From Herminiimonas sp. (GTDB lineage: Bacteria; Pseudomonadota; Gammaproteobacteria; Burkholderiales; Burkholderiaceae_D), in the NCBI GenBank assembly GCA_028292665.1, contig JAQGLW010000134.1, positions 1 to 64,000 of the forward strand: 64,000 nt of DNA. Direction: 5' to 3'. Both the position numbers and the translations under genes were made by a program. A model generated the notes under the pieces. The model ran no database searches. It saw only the letters and a list, made by a program, of their open reading frames with translations, and had not been told where the DNA came from. Of this stretch, positions 18,401-26,967 are shown one piece after another; the first letter of the stretch is position 1, and each line of letters starts with the position of its first letter.

Positions 18401-20706
18401 ACCTGTTTTTGCGCGTTGCCGAAAATACCGAATCCGCAAAGATCCGTCACATACCGCATATCTGCTATCACTGGCGGTCCCATAGCGAAAGTACTGCGTC
18501 GCAGGGAACACAAAAAACCTATGTGTTTGACAGCGCCTATCGCGCAATACAGGACGCGCTCGACCGTCGCGGTTTAAAGGCGATGCCTTTTCTTCCGCCA
18601 TTGGCGAAGAAATACGGCATGTGCCTTCACCAGCTGAAATGGAAAGACAGTCTATGCGAAGGCCGTGAGGTCACGATCATTATCCCCACCAAAGACAAAG
18701 CCGATCTGTTGAAAAGGTGTATTTCAAGCTTGCAAAGCACCGTGGACAGCCGGTTCGTCAAGCTGCTGGTCATGGATGACCGTACAACCGACCCCCGGGC
18801 ACTGGAGTATCTGCGCCAACTGGAAAAAGCCGGACCGTTTCAATGCCGGGTGATTCGACCGAAAAGAGGCGATGGGACATTTAATTATGCGCGCCTGATC
18901 AACGAAGCGGCGGAAGAAGTCGATACACCATATATCCTGCAACTGAACAACGACATAGAAGCGACCGAGCCGGGCTGGCTGGAAGAACTTATGGGATGGA
19001 CCACGATTGACGACGTAGGGGTCGTCGGCGCCAGACTTTTGTATCCGGACCATAAGATCCAGCATGCGGGCGTGGTAATCGGTCCTCATGGCGGATTGGC
19101 GGACCACCAGTTTCACCACCTGTTCGATGGAGAAGTCGGTTACCTTGCGTTGCCGCACGCCGCACGCAACGTTTCAGCGGTCACCGGCGCTTGCATGTTG
19201 ACATCGACCAGGCTGTTCAGGGAGCTGAATGGCTTTGACGAGGCCTGCTTCGCGGTAGAGTATAACGACGTGGATTTTTGCCTGCGCGTGATCAATAAAG
19301 GCAAGCGTGTTGTGTACACACCCCAGGCGACGTTATTGCATGTTACCAGTGCATCAAGAGGAAGCGACTATAACCCTGACGAACATATAAATTTTGTCCA
19401 AAAATATAAAGGGTTCAAAGATCCTTATATCAACGAGAATATCCGAATGGACTCCATGCTGATGGCAATTGACGGCGGCCATTTTTCCCATGCCGGACGG
19501 CTCGATGAGTTAAAGCTGTTAGTTGTGTCGCACAATCTCAATCTCGGCGGCGCACCTATCGTCGCTCTCGAATTCGCAAAATATTTCGCGCGGAACGCCG
19601 ACTGTCAAGTGACAGTGATATCGCCGCAGGACGGTCCGGTACGGGAAAGGTATGAGGCTCTGGATATCCCCGTGCGCATCCTGGCGGATTTCCCCAGTCT
19701 TCCCAATAAAACAGCCGAGGCGGCACAGCTGTACTTCAAAACCTTAGGGGAAGATCTGGATCTTGGCTCGTTCGATCTGGTGATCTGCAATACGGTGACA
19801 ACTTTCTGGGGAGTCGAGCTAGCAAGGATGTTCGGTATTCCCAGCATTTGGCATATTCACGAGAGTCAAAGTCCGGCATATTATGGCGCAGGTTTCATGG
19901 AACCCTCGATGCGTGAGCTGTTTCGCAATTCGTTCTTGACAGCCGATCGAGTGGTATTTCAGGCAGACGCGACGCGCAGAATTTATCAGGAACTGGAGAT
20001 CAAGCCGAACTACGTCACTATTCCAGGCGGGCTGCCGCTGGCGAGCATAGCGGAATATCGCCAATCGAACCGGAAGAGCACGCTGCGAGAAAAATACCAG
20101 ATAGCGGAAGACCGCATAGTTGTCACCATCGTCGGCACGACATGCGAACGGAAGGGGCAGCACGTATTTTTGGAAAGCATAAAGGAGCTGGAAACCAGGT
20201 TCCCCAATGGAATTCCGGAAAATGTTTTATTTGTGATCGTCGGCGGCATTGCCGGACCCTATCTCGACATGCTGAACAAGATGATTTCCAGACTGCCGTC
20301 GGACAATGTCCGGCTATTTGGCGAGACCAAAGAGATCTACGATTTTTATGGGCTGTCCGATATCTTCGTGTGTGCCAGTTTTGAAGAGTCATTCCCGATG
20401 GTTGTATTGCTGGCTATGGCTTTCGAGCTGAAAATTGTAAGCACCAACGTTTTCGGGATACCAGAAATCGTCAGTGACGGTCACGAGGGTATTCTGGTCA
20501 ATTCCGGCGATTCCAAGGCACTGGCGGATGCAATTCATGAGTGCCTGGTCAACCATGACGGAGCCAACAAGAGGGTCAGGCGGGCTTATGCAAAAATACA
20601 CCGATTATTTGATAACAGCGACATTCTGCCAAGGCATGCGGTGTTGGCAAGAGAGGTAGCATCAAAAGGCCCCACGACCGCAATTCAGGTTGGCGTTTCA
20701 ATATAA
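15406..20706 (+). CDS. Giant fusion: methyltransferase, coiled coil, two GT2 domains, GT4 domain
   Basis: This 1766-residue protein has five recognisable parts. Residues 1-230 are a class I SAM methyltransferase (VLDLGAAAGALGQHL, then FIICADVVEHL). Residues about 235-400 are a beta-rich region. Residues 413-566 are a charged coiled coil made of an internal duplication. Residues about 822-930 and 1086-1300 are GT2 domains (LVVPVYNPPRQ with CLVDDAS; IIIPTKDKADL with VMDDRTTDP, and LNNDIEA). Residues about 1369-1745 are a GT4 domain (SHNLNLGGAPIVALEF; FEESFPMVVLLAMAFELKIV). I infer a glycan polymerase carrying its own chain-end methyltransferase. Methylating terminator, coiled-coil ruler and polymerase are separate proteins (WbdD, WbdA) in E. 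coli O9a. It follows wzm-wzt by 73 bases. Confidence 0.85.
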   Translation: MSYERIVDENSEDSLSRIARLITPNSRVLDLGAAAGALGQHLTLQKQCIVDGVEYDPEQASKASTWYRKLQVANLETALLADHFPKNEYDFIICADVVEHLRDPDFLLKQLQEMLAENGRVLLSVPNIGYAGVVSSLISGEFEYEAEGILDSTHVRFFTRNSLLRTLAKNGLRVLSLDAISKDPRHSEFRDFYLDTLSPSTYRDIMARPDALTYQFIVVAAFHGEENVSVPEVQPNRITYGSQVFWRFPEEVFNSQQSRTVAGLIGVELQTLAFELPAMERPPVSLRLDLADRPGYINLHAIRLLDKNGVELWRWDGNISTLSLAQHHDVVFLLPPAYSHCVLLSGDDPYIELPIDLQILKGLIGGSVLEVEMGWPFSADFLVLLEWLGDKKLKNESLNDESDNAKTSSAIMQDQLARISLAEKGALARTSMLRTHVAQLRNENHSLKEKFHDAEKSKLKIQDQLAQELLMVTNLEATRRELLASLQNQLVQISLAEKGALTRTSMLRAHVAQLRSENHILKGKNHTLKEKFHDAEKAKLKAQDQLAQALLAVNNLEAARRELLASTSWRLTMPVRAIGRVLRVGRKLGISTLLLFSNIRRGGTEVAFSKDVMGHLDFPVLNSKVEQSPLIASGWVFSKDSPILSLSMSIDGQPELPLSYGYERPDVAEAFPGYPSAEKSGFMGRGLLRHEKRTCNLQIWATLQNGSRLLCFSRRIKVTAASAKQMSIPATMHFLYGAYKKAWRAYREGRLPLSPSAWFLGMRRYRLSTQDRHQQGFFLRSSGYSGPVLEPYQQWIETNRLSPKLLARMKADAERLSSSAGARISLVVPVYNPPRQFLEEMIASVTSQIYSNWELCLVDDASTLPYVREVLESAAGSDDRIKVKFQPENGHIVRATNAGLEMVTAEYVALLDHDDLLTPDALLHVAECIAKYSDVDWIYTDEDKIGANGQRFDPQFKGAWSPEMAITHNFTHHLTVIRTDLIDKAGGMRTGFEGAQDIDLFLRVAENTESAKIRHIPHICYHWRSHSESTASQGTQKTYVFDSAYRAIQDALDRRGLKAMPFLPPLAKKYGMCLHQLKWKDSLCEGREVTIIIPTKDKADLLKRCISSLQSTVDSRFVKLLVMDDRTTDPRALEYLRQLEKAGPFQCRVIRPKRGDGTFNYARLINEAAEEVDTPYILQLNNDIEATEPGWLEELMGWTTIDDVGVVGARLLYPDHKIQHAGVVIGPHGGLADHQFHHLFDGEVGYLALPHAARNVSAVTGACMLTSTRLFRELNGFDEACFAVEYNDVDFCLRVINKGKRVVYTPQATLLHVTSASRGSDYNPDEHINFVQKYKGFKDPYINENIRMDSMLMAIDGGHFSHAGRLDELKLLVVSHNLNLGGAPIVALEFAKYFARNADCQVTVISPQDGPVRERYEALDIPVRILADFPSLPNKTAEAAQLYFKTLGEDLDLGSFDLVICNTVTTFWGVELARMFGIPSIWHIHESQSPAYYGAGFMEPSMRELFRNSFLTADRVVFQADATRRIYQELEIKPNYVTIPGGLPLASIAEYRQSNRKSTLREKYQIAEDRIVVTIVGTTCERKGQHVFLESIKELETRFPNGIPENVLFVIVGGIAGPYLDMLNKMISRLPSDNVRLFGETKEIYDFYGLSDIFVCASFEESFPMVVLLAMAFELKIVSTNVFGIPEIVSDGHEGILVNSGDSKALADAIHECLVNHDGANKRVRRAYAKIHRLFDNSDILPRHAVLAREVASKGPTTAIQVGVSI
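16642..17103 (+). repeat. Imperfect tandem duplication within the coiled coil
   Basis: Two in-frame copies begin at 16642 (CAGGATCAATTGGCTC) and 16864 (CAGAATCAATTGGTTC), a period of 222 bases or 74 codons. Both encode QxQLxxISLAEKGAL, then LKEKFHDAEK, then RRELLAS. The second copy has about 21 extra bases, in the stretch around residues 527-533 (ILKGKNH). The duplication lengthens the coiled coil by a whole unit and keeps the reading frame. Confidence 0.9.
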
Positions 20707-20718
20707 AAATAATTTGTC

Positions 20719-22164
20719 ATGCTATTCAGCTCAACAATTTTCATCTTCCTTTTTCTGCCGGTAGTCCTCGCGTTATATTTCGTCACGCCGGTAAAGGGAA
20801 GGAATCTTTTGCTGGTGTTCGCCAGTCTGTTTTTTTACGCGTGGGGCGAGGGAACCTACATGATCGTCATGCTATTTTCCATGGGGTTCAATTACCTCTT
20901 TGGGATGATGATCGAACGTTTCTCCAAGCGCGCAGGATTGATACTCGGCGTTGCAGTTATCGTAAATCTGACCGCCTTGGCATTCTTCAAGTACGCGCTT
21001 TTCCTGACAGCCAACCTTAACGCGCTATTGCTTCCCCTCGGCATCAAGCTTCGTGAATTGCATTCGATTCATCTGCCGATCGGCATTTCGTTTTTTACCT
21101 TTCACTCCATTTCGTACCTGATCGACATTTATCGGAAAGATGCTCCGGCACAGAAGAACCCGGTCAATCTGGCGTTATACATTTCGTTTTTTCCGCAACT
21201 GATTGCAGGACCCATCATCAGATATCACGATATCGCCGATCAGTTGACCAGGCGGCCGATTTTTCCGGAAGATGTCGCAGTTGGCATAAGACGGTTCATT
21301 GTCGGTTTGGGAAAAAAAGTATTGATTGCAAATACCCTGGCGGCCTGTGCCGATCAAATATTTTCCATCCCTTCATCGGGGCTGACGGCCGGGCTGGCCT
21401 GGCTCGGAATAATTTGCTATACGTTGCAAATCTACTTCGATTTTTCCGGTTACTCGGACATGGCGATCGGACTGGCCCGCATATTCGGATTCAGGTTCCT
21501 CGAGAATTTCAACTACCCTTACATTTCAAAATCCATTCAGGAATTCTGGCGGCGCTGGCACATTTCCCTTTCCAACTGGTTCCGCGACTATCTTTACATT
21601 CCGCTCGGCGGCAATCGAGGCAAGCCATGGCGTACTTACTTCAACCTCGTCACTGTCTTCTTCCTTTGCGGACTTTGGCACGGTGCGAGCTGGAATTTCG
21701 TCGTCTGGGGGCTGATCCATGGAGCCTTTCTGGTTCTGGAACGTGTCGGCCTGGCCAAATGGCTTGAGCGCATGGGGACAATAGCGGGCCGGGTTTACAT
21801 GTTGGCTGTAGTGATGCTGGCATGGGTGTTTTTCAGGACGGAAACGCCGGCAAGCGCACTAAACTATATTGCCGCCATGGCCGGATTCGGCGCCGGCAAG
21901 GGCCTTGAGCATAACGTCGCCATGTACATGAATAGCGAGATAGTGATGACGCTGTGCGTCGGTGCGGTCGGGGCAATGCCTGTTGTCCCGTACGTATCTC
22001 GCAAGCTCCAGGAGCTGAGGATGAGTCCGGCATATAGAGAATCGCCGCTGCTGTCGAGCACCTTGTCTGCAGCGACGATACTCAGCTTGTCTCTGGTGTT
22101 CCTGGCCTCGGCGAGTTATCTGGCGGCCGGAACCTACAATCCATTCATTTATTTCAGGTTTTAG
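20719..22164 (+). CDS. MBOAT family O-acyltransferase (AlgI-like)
   Basis: The 481-residue multi-span membrane protein is of the MBOAT family. The N-terminus MLFSSTIFIFLFLPVVL is typical of AlgI/DltB-like proteins. The catalytic histidine region reads GLWHGASWNFVVWGLIHG near residues 317-334, and the FRDYLYIPLGGNR motif is near residue 290. AlgI-type proteins carry acetyl groups across the inner membrane to a periplasmic transferase. The next gene, 6 bases on, encodes an AlgX/AlgJ-like protein, so the pair probably O-acetylates the exported polysaccharide in the periplasm. Confidence 0.93.
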   Translation: MLFSSTIFIFLFLPVVLALYFVTPVKGRNLLLVFASLFFYAWGEGTYMIVMLFSMGFNYLFGMMIERFSKRAGLILGVAVIVNLTALAFFKYALFLTANLNALLLPLGIKLRELHSIHLPIGISFFTFHSISYLIDIYRKDAPAQKNPVNLALYISFFPQLIAGPIIRYHDIADQLTRRPIFPEDVAVGIRRFIVGLGKKVLIANTLAACADQIFSIPSSGLTAGLAWLGIICYTLQIYFDFSGYSDMAIGLARIFGFRFLENFNYPYISKSIQEFWRRWHISLSNWFRDYLYIPLGGNRGKPWRTYFNLVTVFFLCGLWHGASWNFVVWGLIHGAFLVLERVGLAKWLERMGTIAGRVYMLAVVMLAWVFFRTETPASALNYIAAMAGFGAGKGLEHNVAMYMNSEIVMTLCVGAVGAMPVVPYVSRKLQELRMSPAYRESPLLSSTLSAATILSLSLVFLASASYLAAGTYNPFIYFRF

Positions 22165-22170
22165 AAAAAA

Positions 22171-23556
22171 ATGGCAACTTCGGGAAAACCCGTCGCCGCA
22201 GAAACGAGAGCGATTATTGCGTTGTTTGTTTTTGCGCTTTGGCTTCCGCTTCTTGCGAGCGGCTATAAAGCATCATCGTCGAATGGCTTCGACATGGCCG
22301 AGAAACGCCGGCTGGCCGCAATGCCGAAATTGGACGGCAGCATTTCCGCGATCAAAGCATTTCCGGAAAAATTTTCCAGGTACTACGATGATAATTTCGG
22401 CCTCCGCGACGTTCTGATCCGCTGGCACAACCTCGCGAAAGGCGTGCTTCTGGGCCAGTCGCCTGTGCGTAATGCCATTATCGGCAAGCAGGGATGGCTA
22501 TTCCTGGCAGACGGAAACATCCTGGCTGACTACCAGGGTACCCATCCTTTCAAAGAAGAAGAATTGGAGCGTTGGCGCGTCGTTCTGGAGGGGAAGAAAA
22601 GATGGTTAGCCAGCCAGGGAATACAGTATCTCTTTCTGGTCGCGCCGGACAAGCCCTCCGTTTATCCGGAATTCATGCCGGACAATATTGGCCGTATTGG
22701 TGGGGGGAGCCGGCTCGATCAACTGATCAGCTATTTGAAAAAATACTCTGATATAGAAATACTGGATTTGCGCCCTTCGTTAAGAGAGGGTAAGGGCGCT
22801 GCTCGCGTCTTTCATAAAACCGATACGCATTGGAACGAGCAGGGCGCATACATTGCGTATAGAGAAATCATGAATCGCCTTTCCAAGGAGGGTCGCCCGT
22901 TCACCCCGCGCAATCCAAACGAATTCACGCAGGTTGAGGAAACTACAGACGGGCACGATATCGCCGGCATGATGGGGCTGCAGAATGTGTTCAAAGAAAA
23001 AAATATCCATCTGATGCCGAAAACGGAGAGATGCGCACGCGAAGTGGCGTTCAGGCTGGACAACATGTATGCGTGGCCAAAATACACGCCGGATCACGCT
23101 CCCTATGCCAGAGAATGCAAAACGGCATCGGTTCGTGCGGTCTTCTTTCAAGATTCTTTCGGGACTGGTTTGGTTAATTTCATATCCGAGCACTTCCGCC
23201 GCATCGTGTATGTCTGGGACTATCCAAACCATGCGGTTTTAAACTCGATTATTCAACAGGAACATCCGGATATTGTGATCGAGGAAAGAGTTGAGCGGCA
23301 TCTGAAGCCAATGCTGCCGGAAATGGACCGAGAGTTCGTTTCGTCGACTTCTTGGAAATGCAACGGAAAGGTGTGTGAAGTTCGCGGATCGATCTCCAAT
23401 CGTTTCGTTTCACTGGTAAACGAACACGGTTCAGCGGTTTTAGCATCGATAACGGGAAAGACGATCACAGTCAAGGATTGGAACAACATTAAGGGAACGG
23501 TTTCAGATAATCTGTCCTCGATTAATTGGTCGAATGGGGCGGTGTGGGAGCGATAG
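22171..23556 (+). CDS. AlgX/AlgJ-like SGNH-type O-acetyltransferase
   Basis: The 461-residue protein has an N-terminal signal anchor (about residues 10-30) and a periplasmic catalytic domain. It carries the family marks KTDTHWNEQGAY near residues 212-223 (Asp-Thr-His-Trp) and FFQDSFG near residue 328, whose Ser is the likely nucleophile. AlgJ/AlgX/PatB-like proteins receive acetyl groups from an MBOAT partner and place them on glycan hydroxyls. Its position 6 bases after the MBOAT gene supports that partnership. The final 60 residues form an extra small region that I cannot assign. Confidence 0.85.
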   Translation: MATSGKPVAAETRAIIALFVFALWLPLLASGYKASSSNGFDMAEKRRLAAMPKLDGSISAIKAFPEKFSRYYDDNFGLRDVLIRWHNLAKGVLLGQSPVRNAIIGKQGWLFLADGNILADYQGTHPFKEEELERWRVVLEGKKRWLASQGIQYLFLVAPDKPSVYPEFMPDNIGRIGGGSRLDQLISYLKKYSDIEILDLRPSLREGKGAARVFHKTDTHWNEQGAYIAYREIMNRLSKEGRPFTPRNPNEFTQVEETTDGHDIAGMMGLQNVFKEKNIHLMPKTERCAREVAFRLDNMYAWPKYTPDHAPYARECKTASVRAVFFQDSFGTGLVNFISEHFRRIVYVWDYPNHAVLNSIIQQEHPDIVIEERVERHLKPMLPEMDREFVSSTSWKCNGKVCEVRGSISNRFVSLVNEHGSAVLASITGKTITVKDWNNIKGTVSDNLSSINWSNGAVWER

Positions 23557-23733
23557 GCAAGTAAGATCATGGAAAGCATGCGTCGCTAGCGGATTTATAT
23601 TCCGGTATTGTCGACAATGTCGAAATAGCAGCCCTCTCTTTTATATTAATAGAGAGGCCGTTTCTTGCCCGGTCCCACCGTCCGACCTAGTTATATTCTC
23701 GCCTGAGCTGAAATACTCCACCTAAAGACACTT

Positions 23734-25644
23734 ATGACAAAAATGATTTGGAGTCGGGCCGCATTCAAGAGTAGATCGGTCTTTCATGCGGCAAGCATAA
23801 TTTTATTTGCGACCACATATCTTTTGGTTGTTGGCATCTCTGTTCATTATGATGTTGCTTGGACTCAGCCGGAGGCCAATTATTGGAGAAATTTTGTAGC
23901 AACCCACGAAATCTCGACGTTGAAAGACTATGCAGTCAATGCACTCAACTGGCCGGTCTTCGAGCAGGAACCAAGGCTATCCAGACCTCTCGCAAGCTTT
24001 TTTGAAATCATTGACTCGCAATTCAAAATCTGGTTCGCAAATCAAATTTTCCCCCATCCTTCACTTTCAATCACTTGGCTTCTCAGCCTGATCTTTAGTC
24101 CCGTCCTGCTGTTCAAGGGCTTGAGGAATTACGAAATACCCAAACCGTATTGCTGGCTGGGCACCGCAATTTACCTGGCGACTCCCGGATTTCTGTCGCT
24201 TGTCGCCATGTCTTTTAGAGTGTCAAAACCCATTGCCACATTCTTTCTGGTATTGATTTTTTTCTTGATTTCGTACTATAGAAAATATACGACCCAAGAT
24301 GGGAATCATCCGAAAGCACAAATCTTTTCGGTTTTGGTCCCGGCAACTGTTTTCATTTCATTGTTTTTTGATGAAACTGCGTTGTTCGGGATAATTTTCG
24401 CCTGTTTTCTGCTTTGGCACGCGCAACGCAATAGTCGGCCTTTGGATTTTCTCCGGTTTTTCGTTTATCAGTCTGCGATTTACGGTTTGGTAATTGCGTT
24501 GTACTTCCTGACTATTGCGAAGTTAATGCCAATTCTAGCCAGTTCTGCCGGATTTCCGGTAAGGGAAACGTACGAACTGCAGACTAAATTTTTTCATTTA
24601 ATCTCTAACTCTGTTCAAGATTACGACGCCTTTTTTTCCATTGTGGAGAATGTCTGGTTCAATATCGTTCAGGTGTTCGGGGATTTGACCGGCTTTACGT
24701 TGAGTCAAAATACAGTTGGGTCGAAGTCGTTCGCAATAACTATCCTGATAGTCTGTGTGCACGCATTTATTTTCATTTCTTTTTTCAGAAAATATAAAGG
24801 CGTCGCATCTTTGTTCGGCCTACTGGTTCTCGCATCCATTGCGGCACATACTGCTCTTGTGCTGTTGGCGAATAGTGGCGTTTGGGGCGTTTACTGGTAC
24901 GGAGTATTTATTGTCTTACCATGGACCTTGTATTTGACCTGGGCTCTTTCTTCGATTGACAAAAAGGGTTTATCTATCGGGGTCGTCGCTATTACCGTCT
25001 CGATGTCGCTTTTTACTTTTATAAGAACAAACCATGCATACAAGGCATTTCATTATTATCCATACGACCCTGGGAATTTATATAAAATATTTGCCGGCGA
25101 GTTAGACAGATTTGAGCTTTACGCAGGAAAGAGACAACTTCGACTCTTCGACGATACAGAGCGGTTTTGGACTTTGGATCGCAAAGCGAAAAACGGCGCC
25201 AGCGTCATTTCATTACCGGCCGAATTGACGTACTTAAGTATACTAAGCAGAAATTACAACCCTGAATGTAAGGCTTTCGTTCAAGGCGAGAAGATAGCTT
25301 CAGTTAGTTTCGAGGATTTCTATGCCGAGGAGGGTCTATACAATACTCCGAACGCGCCGCAACGCGAAGAGCCTTATGACGCATTTTTAGGTACCTGGTA
25401 CAGCATTGATGGACGAACGGCTTTCATCTTCAGAGATTCAAGCGGTACGTTGAATGCAATGAATGAAAATGGCCACTGCAATGAATTAATAAAGAAGGAC
25501 ACGTCGTTAGTGCCGCGCTCTTGGGCCGCAGTGGCAACGCTGTCCCGTGATAGTTCGGTATTGGATTGGCATAATGGGGCATTTTGGTTTAGAAATTGTC
25601 CTGATAAATGTAAGCGAAAGCCGCTAGGCGTTAGCCATCAATAG
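23734..25644 (+). CDS. Large polytopic membrane protein, possible GT-C glycosyltransferase
   Basis: I do not recognise a named family in this 636-residue protein. It has roughly nine to eleven hydrophobic segments up to about residue 435, then a soluble C-terminal region of about 200 residues. The first extracytoplasmic loop contains TQPEANYWR and later EQEPRLSRPLASFFE, an acidic/Arg-rich loop as in GT-C enzymes that use polyprenyl-phosphate sugars. The DNA is noticeably A/T-richer than the preceding genes, suggesting a different origin. It may add a side-chain sugar in the periplasm (inference). A 177-base spacer separates it from the acetyltransferase pair. Confidence 0.6.
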   Translation: MTKMIWSRAAFKSRSVFHAASIILFATTYLLVVGISVHYDVAWTQPEANYWRNFVATHEISTLKDYAVNALNWPVFEQEPRLSRPLASFFEIIDSQFKIWFANQIFPHPSLSITWLLSLIFSPVLLFKGLRNYEIPKPYCWLGTAIYLATPGFLSLVAMSFRVSKPIATFFLVLIFFLISYYRKYTTQDGNHPKAQIFSVLVPATVFISLFFDETALFGIIFACFLLWHAQRNSRPLDFLRFFVYQSAIYGLVIALYFLTIAKLMPILASSAGFPVRETYELQTKFFHLISNSVQDYDAFFSIVENVWFNIVQVFGDLTGFTLSQNTVGSKSFAITILIVCVHAFIFISFFRKYKGVASLFGLLVLASIAAHTALVLLANSGVWGVYWYGVFIVLPWTLYLTWALSSIDKKGLSIGVVAITVSMSLFTFIRTNHAYKAFHYYPYDPGNLYKIFAGELDRFELYAGKRQLRLFDDTERFWTLDRKAKNGASVISLPAELTYLSILSRNYNPECKAFVQGEKIASVSFEDFYAEEGLYNTPNAPQREEPYDAFLGTWYSIDGRTAFIFRDSSGTLNAMNENGHCNELIKKDTSLVPRSWAAVATLSRDSSVLDWHNGAFWFRNCPDKCKRKPLGVSHQ

Positions 25645-25682
25645 CCGTATCAGGCGTTCGTACGGACGAATGGGATGGCTGA

Positions 25683-26540
25683 TTAGTTCTCCTTTTTCAC
25701 TACCCAAAGATCTTGATGCTTCCACCAGTACCCCTCTTTAAATATAAAGATCGAAGCAGAAGCGAGTTTGCCAATTTCTTCTCGAACAAAACTTGGTGTA
25801 GTGATCGCGGTACCATATTCTGCTGAATCCAGATCATGCTGCTCACTATTGGCATCAAACCAAAAGCCATTTTCGGCAATTTGAGCATGGCTTATCATCA
25901 TTTTTTGGCTTACAAAACCGTGGGTAGTAAATATCAAATACCCGCCAGGCTCAACAGAGCGGAATAAAGCAGACAACCATCTTCCCCAGGTCCTTAGCGG
26001 CAAATGTGAAAAGAAGGACAAGGCAAATACGACTTGATATTGCTTAGGCGACTGGAAATTTTCCGGGATATTGCTGGATTGAATGCAGGGTACTTTAATG
26101 GATTGCTTGATAAAATCGAGTGCTGGCTGATGTATGTCGCATGCAGTTGTTTGAAACTCTTCAGAATGCCGTGTTAGATGCCTGGTGACGCACCCATAAC
26201 CTGAAGCAAATTCAAGAAGCGACGCCGCCCCATTTATACCGAGATCCTGTTTAAGATTGATTAAACATTTTGCGGACTCATCGCCAGTCGAAAAATAGTA
26301 ATCAATAGCAGCTTTGGGATTATCGAGAAACTGAGCATGATTCATTACGAAGTGATAAATAAAGTCTTCGGGATGAATACCGGCGGCCACTCCATAGACT
26401 GTGCTCGCTTCTACTCTGTTGTTCAAATTGGTATGGTCCGCTCTTAAGTTGTCGAGTTTTTCAACAAGATAAGCAACAGTCCGATTCAACTCTGCAACAT
26501 GAAGGGCACGCAAACGATATCTTCTTAAGATATTTATCAT
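25683..26540 (-). CDS. Class I SAM-dependent methyltransferase
   Basis: The 285-residue protein has a short helical N-terminus (about 45 residues with a heptad-like LVEKLDNLRADHTNL) and a Rossmann methyltransferase domain. Motif I reads LLEFASGYGC near residue 106, and VVFALSFFSHLPL near residue 170 is a motif IV/post-I type segment. It is the only gene on the reverse strand within the island, is A/T-rich, and ends 38 bases from the convergent membrane-protein gene. It may methylate a sugar or lipid carrier. Insertion by transfer is likely, given orientation and base composition. Confidence 0.8.
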   Translation of the reverse strand: MINILRRYRLRALHVAELNRTVAYLVEKLDNLRADHTNLNNRVEASTVYGVAAGIHPEDFIYHFVMNHAQFLDNPKAAIDYYFSTGDESAKCLINLKQDLGINGAASLLEFASGYGCVTRHLTRHSEEFQTTACDIHQPALDFIKQSIKVPCIQSSNIPENFQSPKQYQVVFALSFFSHLPLRTWGRWLSALFRSVEPGGYLIFTTHGFVSQKMMISHAQIAENGFWFDANSEQHDLDSAEYGTAITTPSFVREEIGKLASASIFIFKEGYWWKHQDLWVVKKEN

Positions 26541-26967
26541 TTATCATTTGAGTGTCGTTTTCTGATTTTGTTTAGTTACTGCCGAATTGCAATGCAGCGG
26601 CTCTGTATCCTAACGGCTTTTTGGGCGCGCGCTAAAATGCAGCGCACCATTACCAGCCTTCAGTGCTATATAGCGCGATTAAACCTCTCGAGATATTGAT
26701 TCGCTCAAACTTAAAAACCGAGGAAGCCCTGACGACGGGCGGGGCATACCAGGTATTTGCAACGGCGAATGGCATGGCGCCATGCTTTTTAGTTTAGCCG
26801 TCGTTTTCTAGCGATGAAATAAAATGGTCAAACGGAACTGTTTGGAAGCGCTGCCAAGCAATGAATTAGTATTCGGAATGAACATGTTGTAAACTGAAGT
26901 TTCTTTCAATACAACCTTTGAGAACGACAGTTTTCTTGGAAGGACTCTTTACTGTGATGTTAGTCTT
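26541..26967. other. Intergenic region with terminator-like palindrome and a leader-like mini frame
   Basis: This 427-base gap separates the reverse-strand methyltransferase from the next forward gene. It contains a 14-base perfect palindrome followed by five T (26772-26790). Close to the downstream gene it holds a strong Shine-Dalgarno-like GGAAGGA at 26938-26944 that serves a five-codon frame rather than the main ATG. No gene is recognisable in any frame. Confidence 0.5.
26772..26790 (+). terminator. Possible intrinsic terminator (palindrome plus T run)
   Basis: GCATG-GCGC-CATGC followed by TTTTT forms a five-pair stem with a tetraloop and a U tract on the forward strand. No forward gene lies directly upstream, so it could stop transcription running through from 23734 or be a remnant. 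The stem is short, so the call is weak. Confidence 0.3.
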
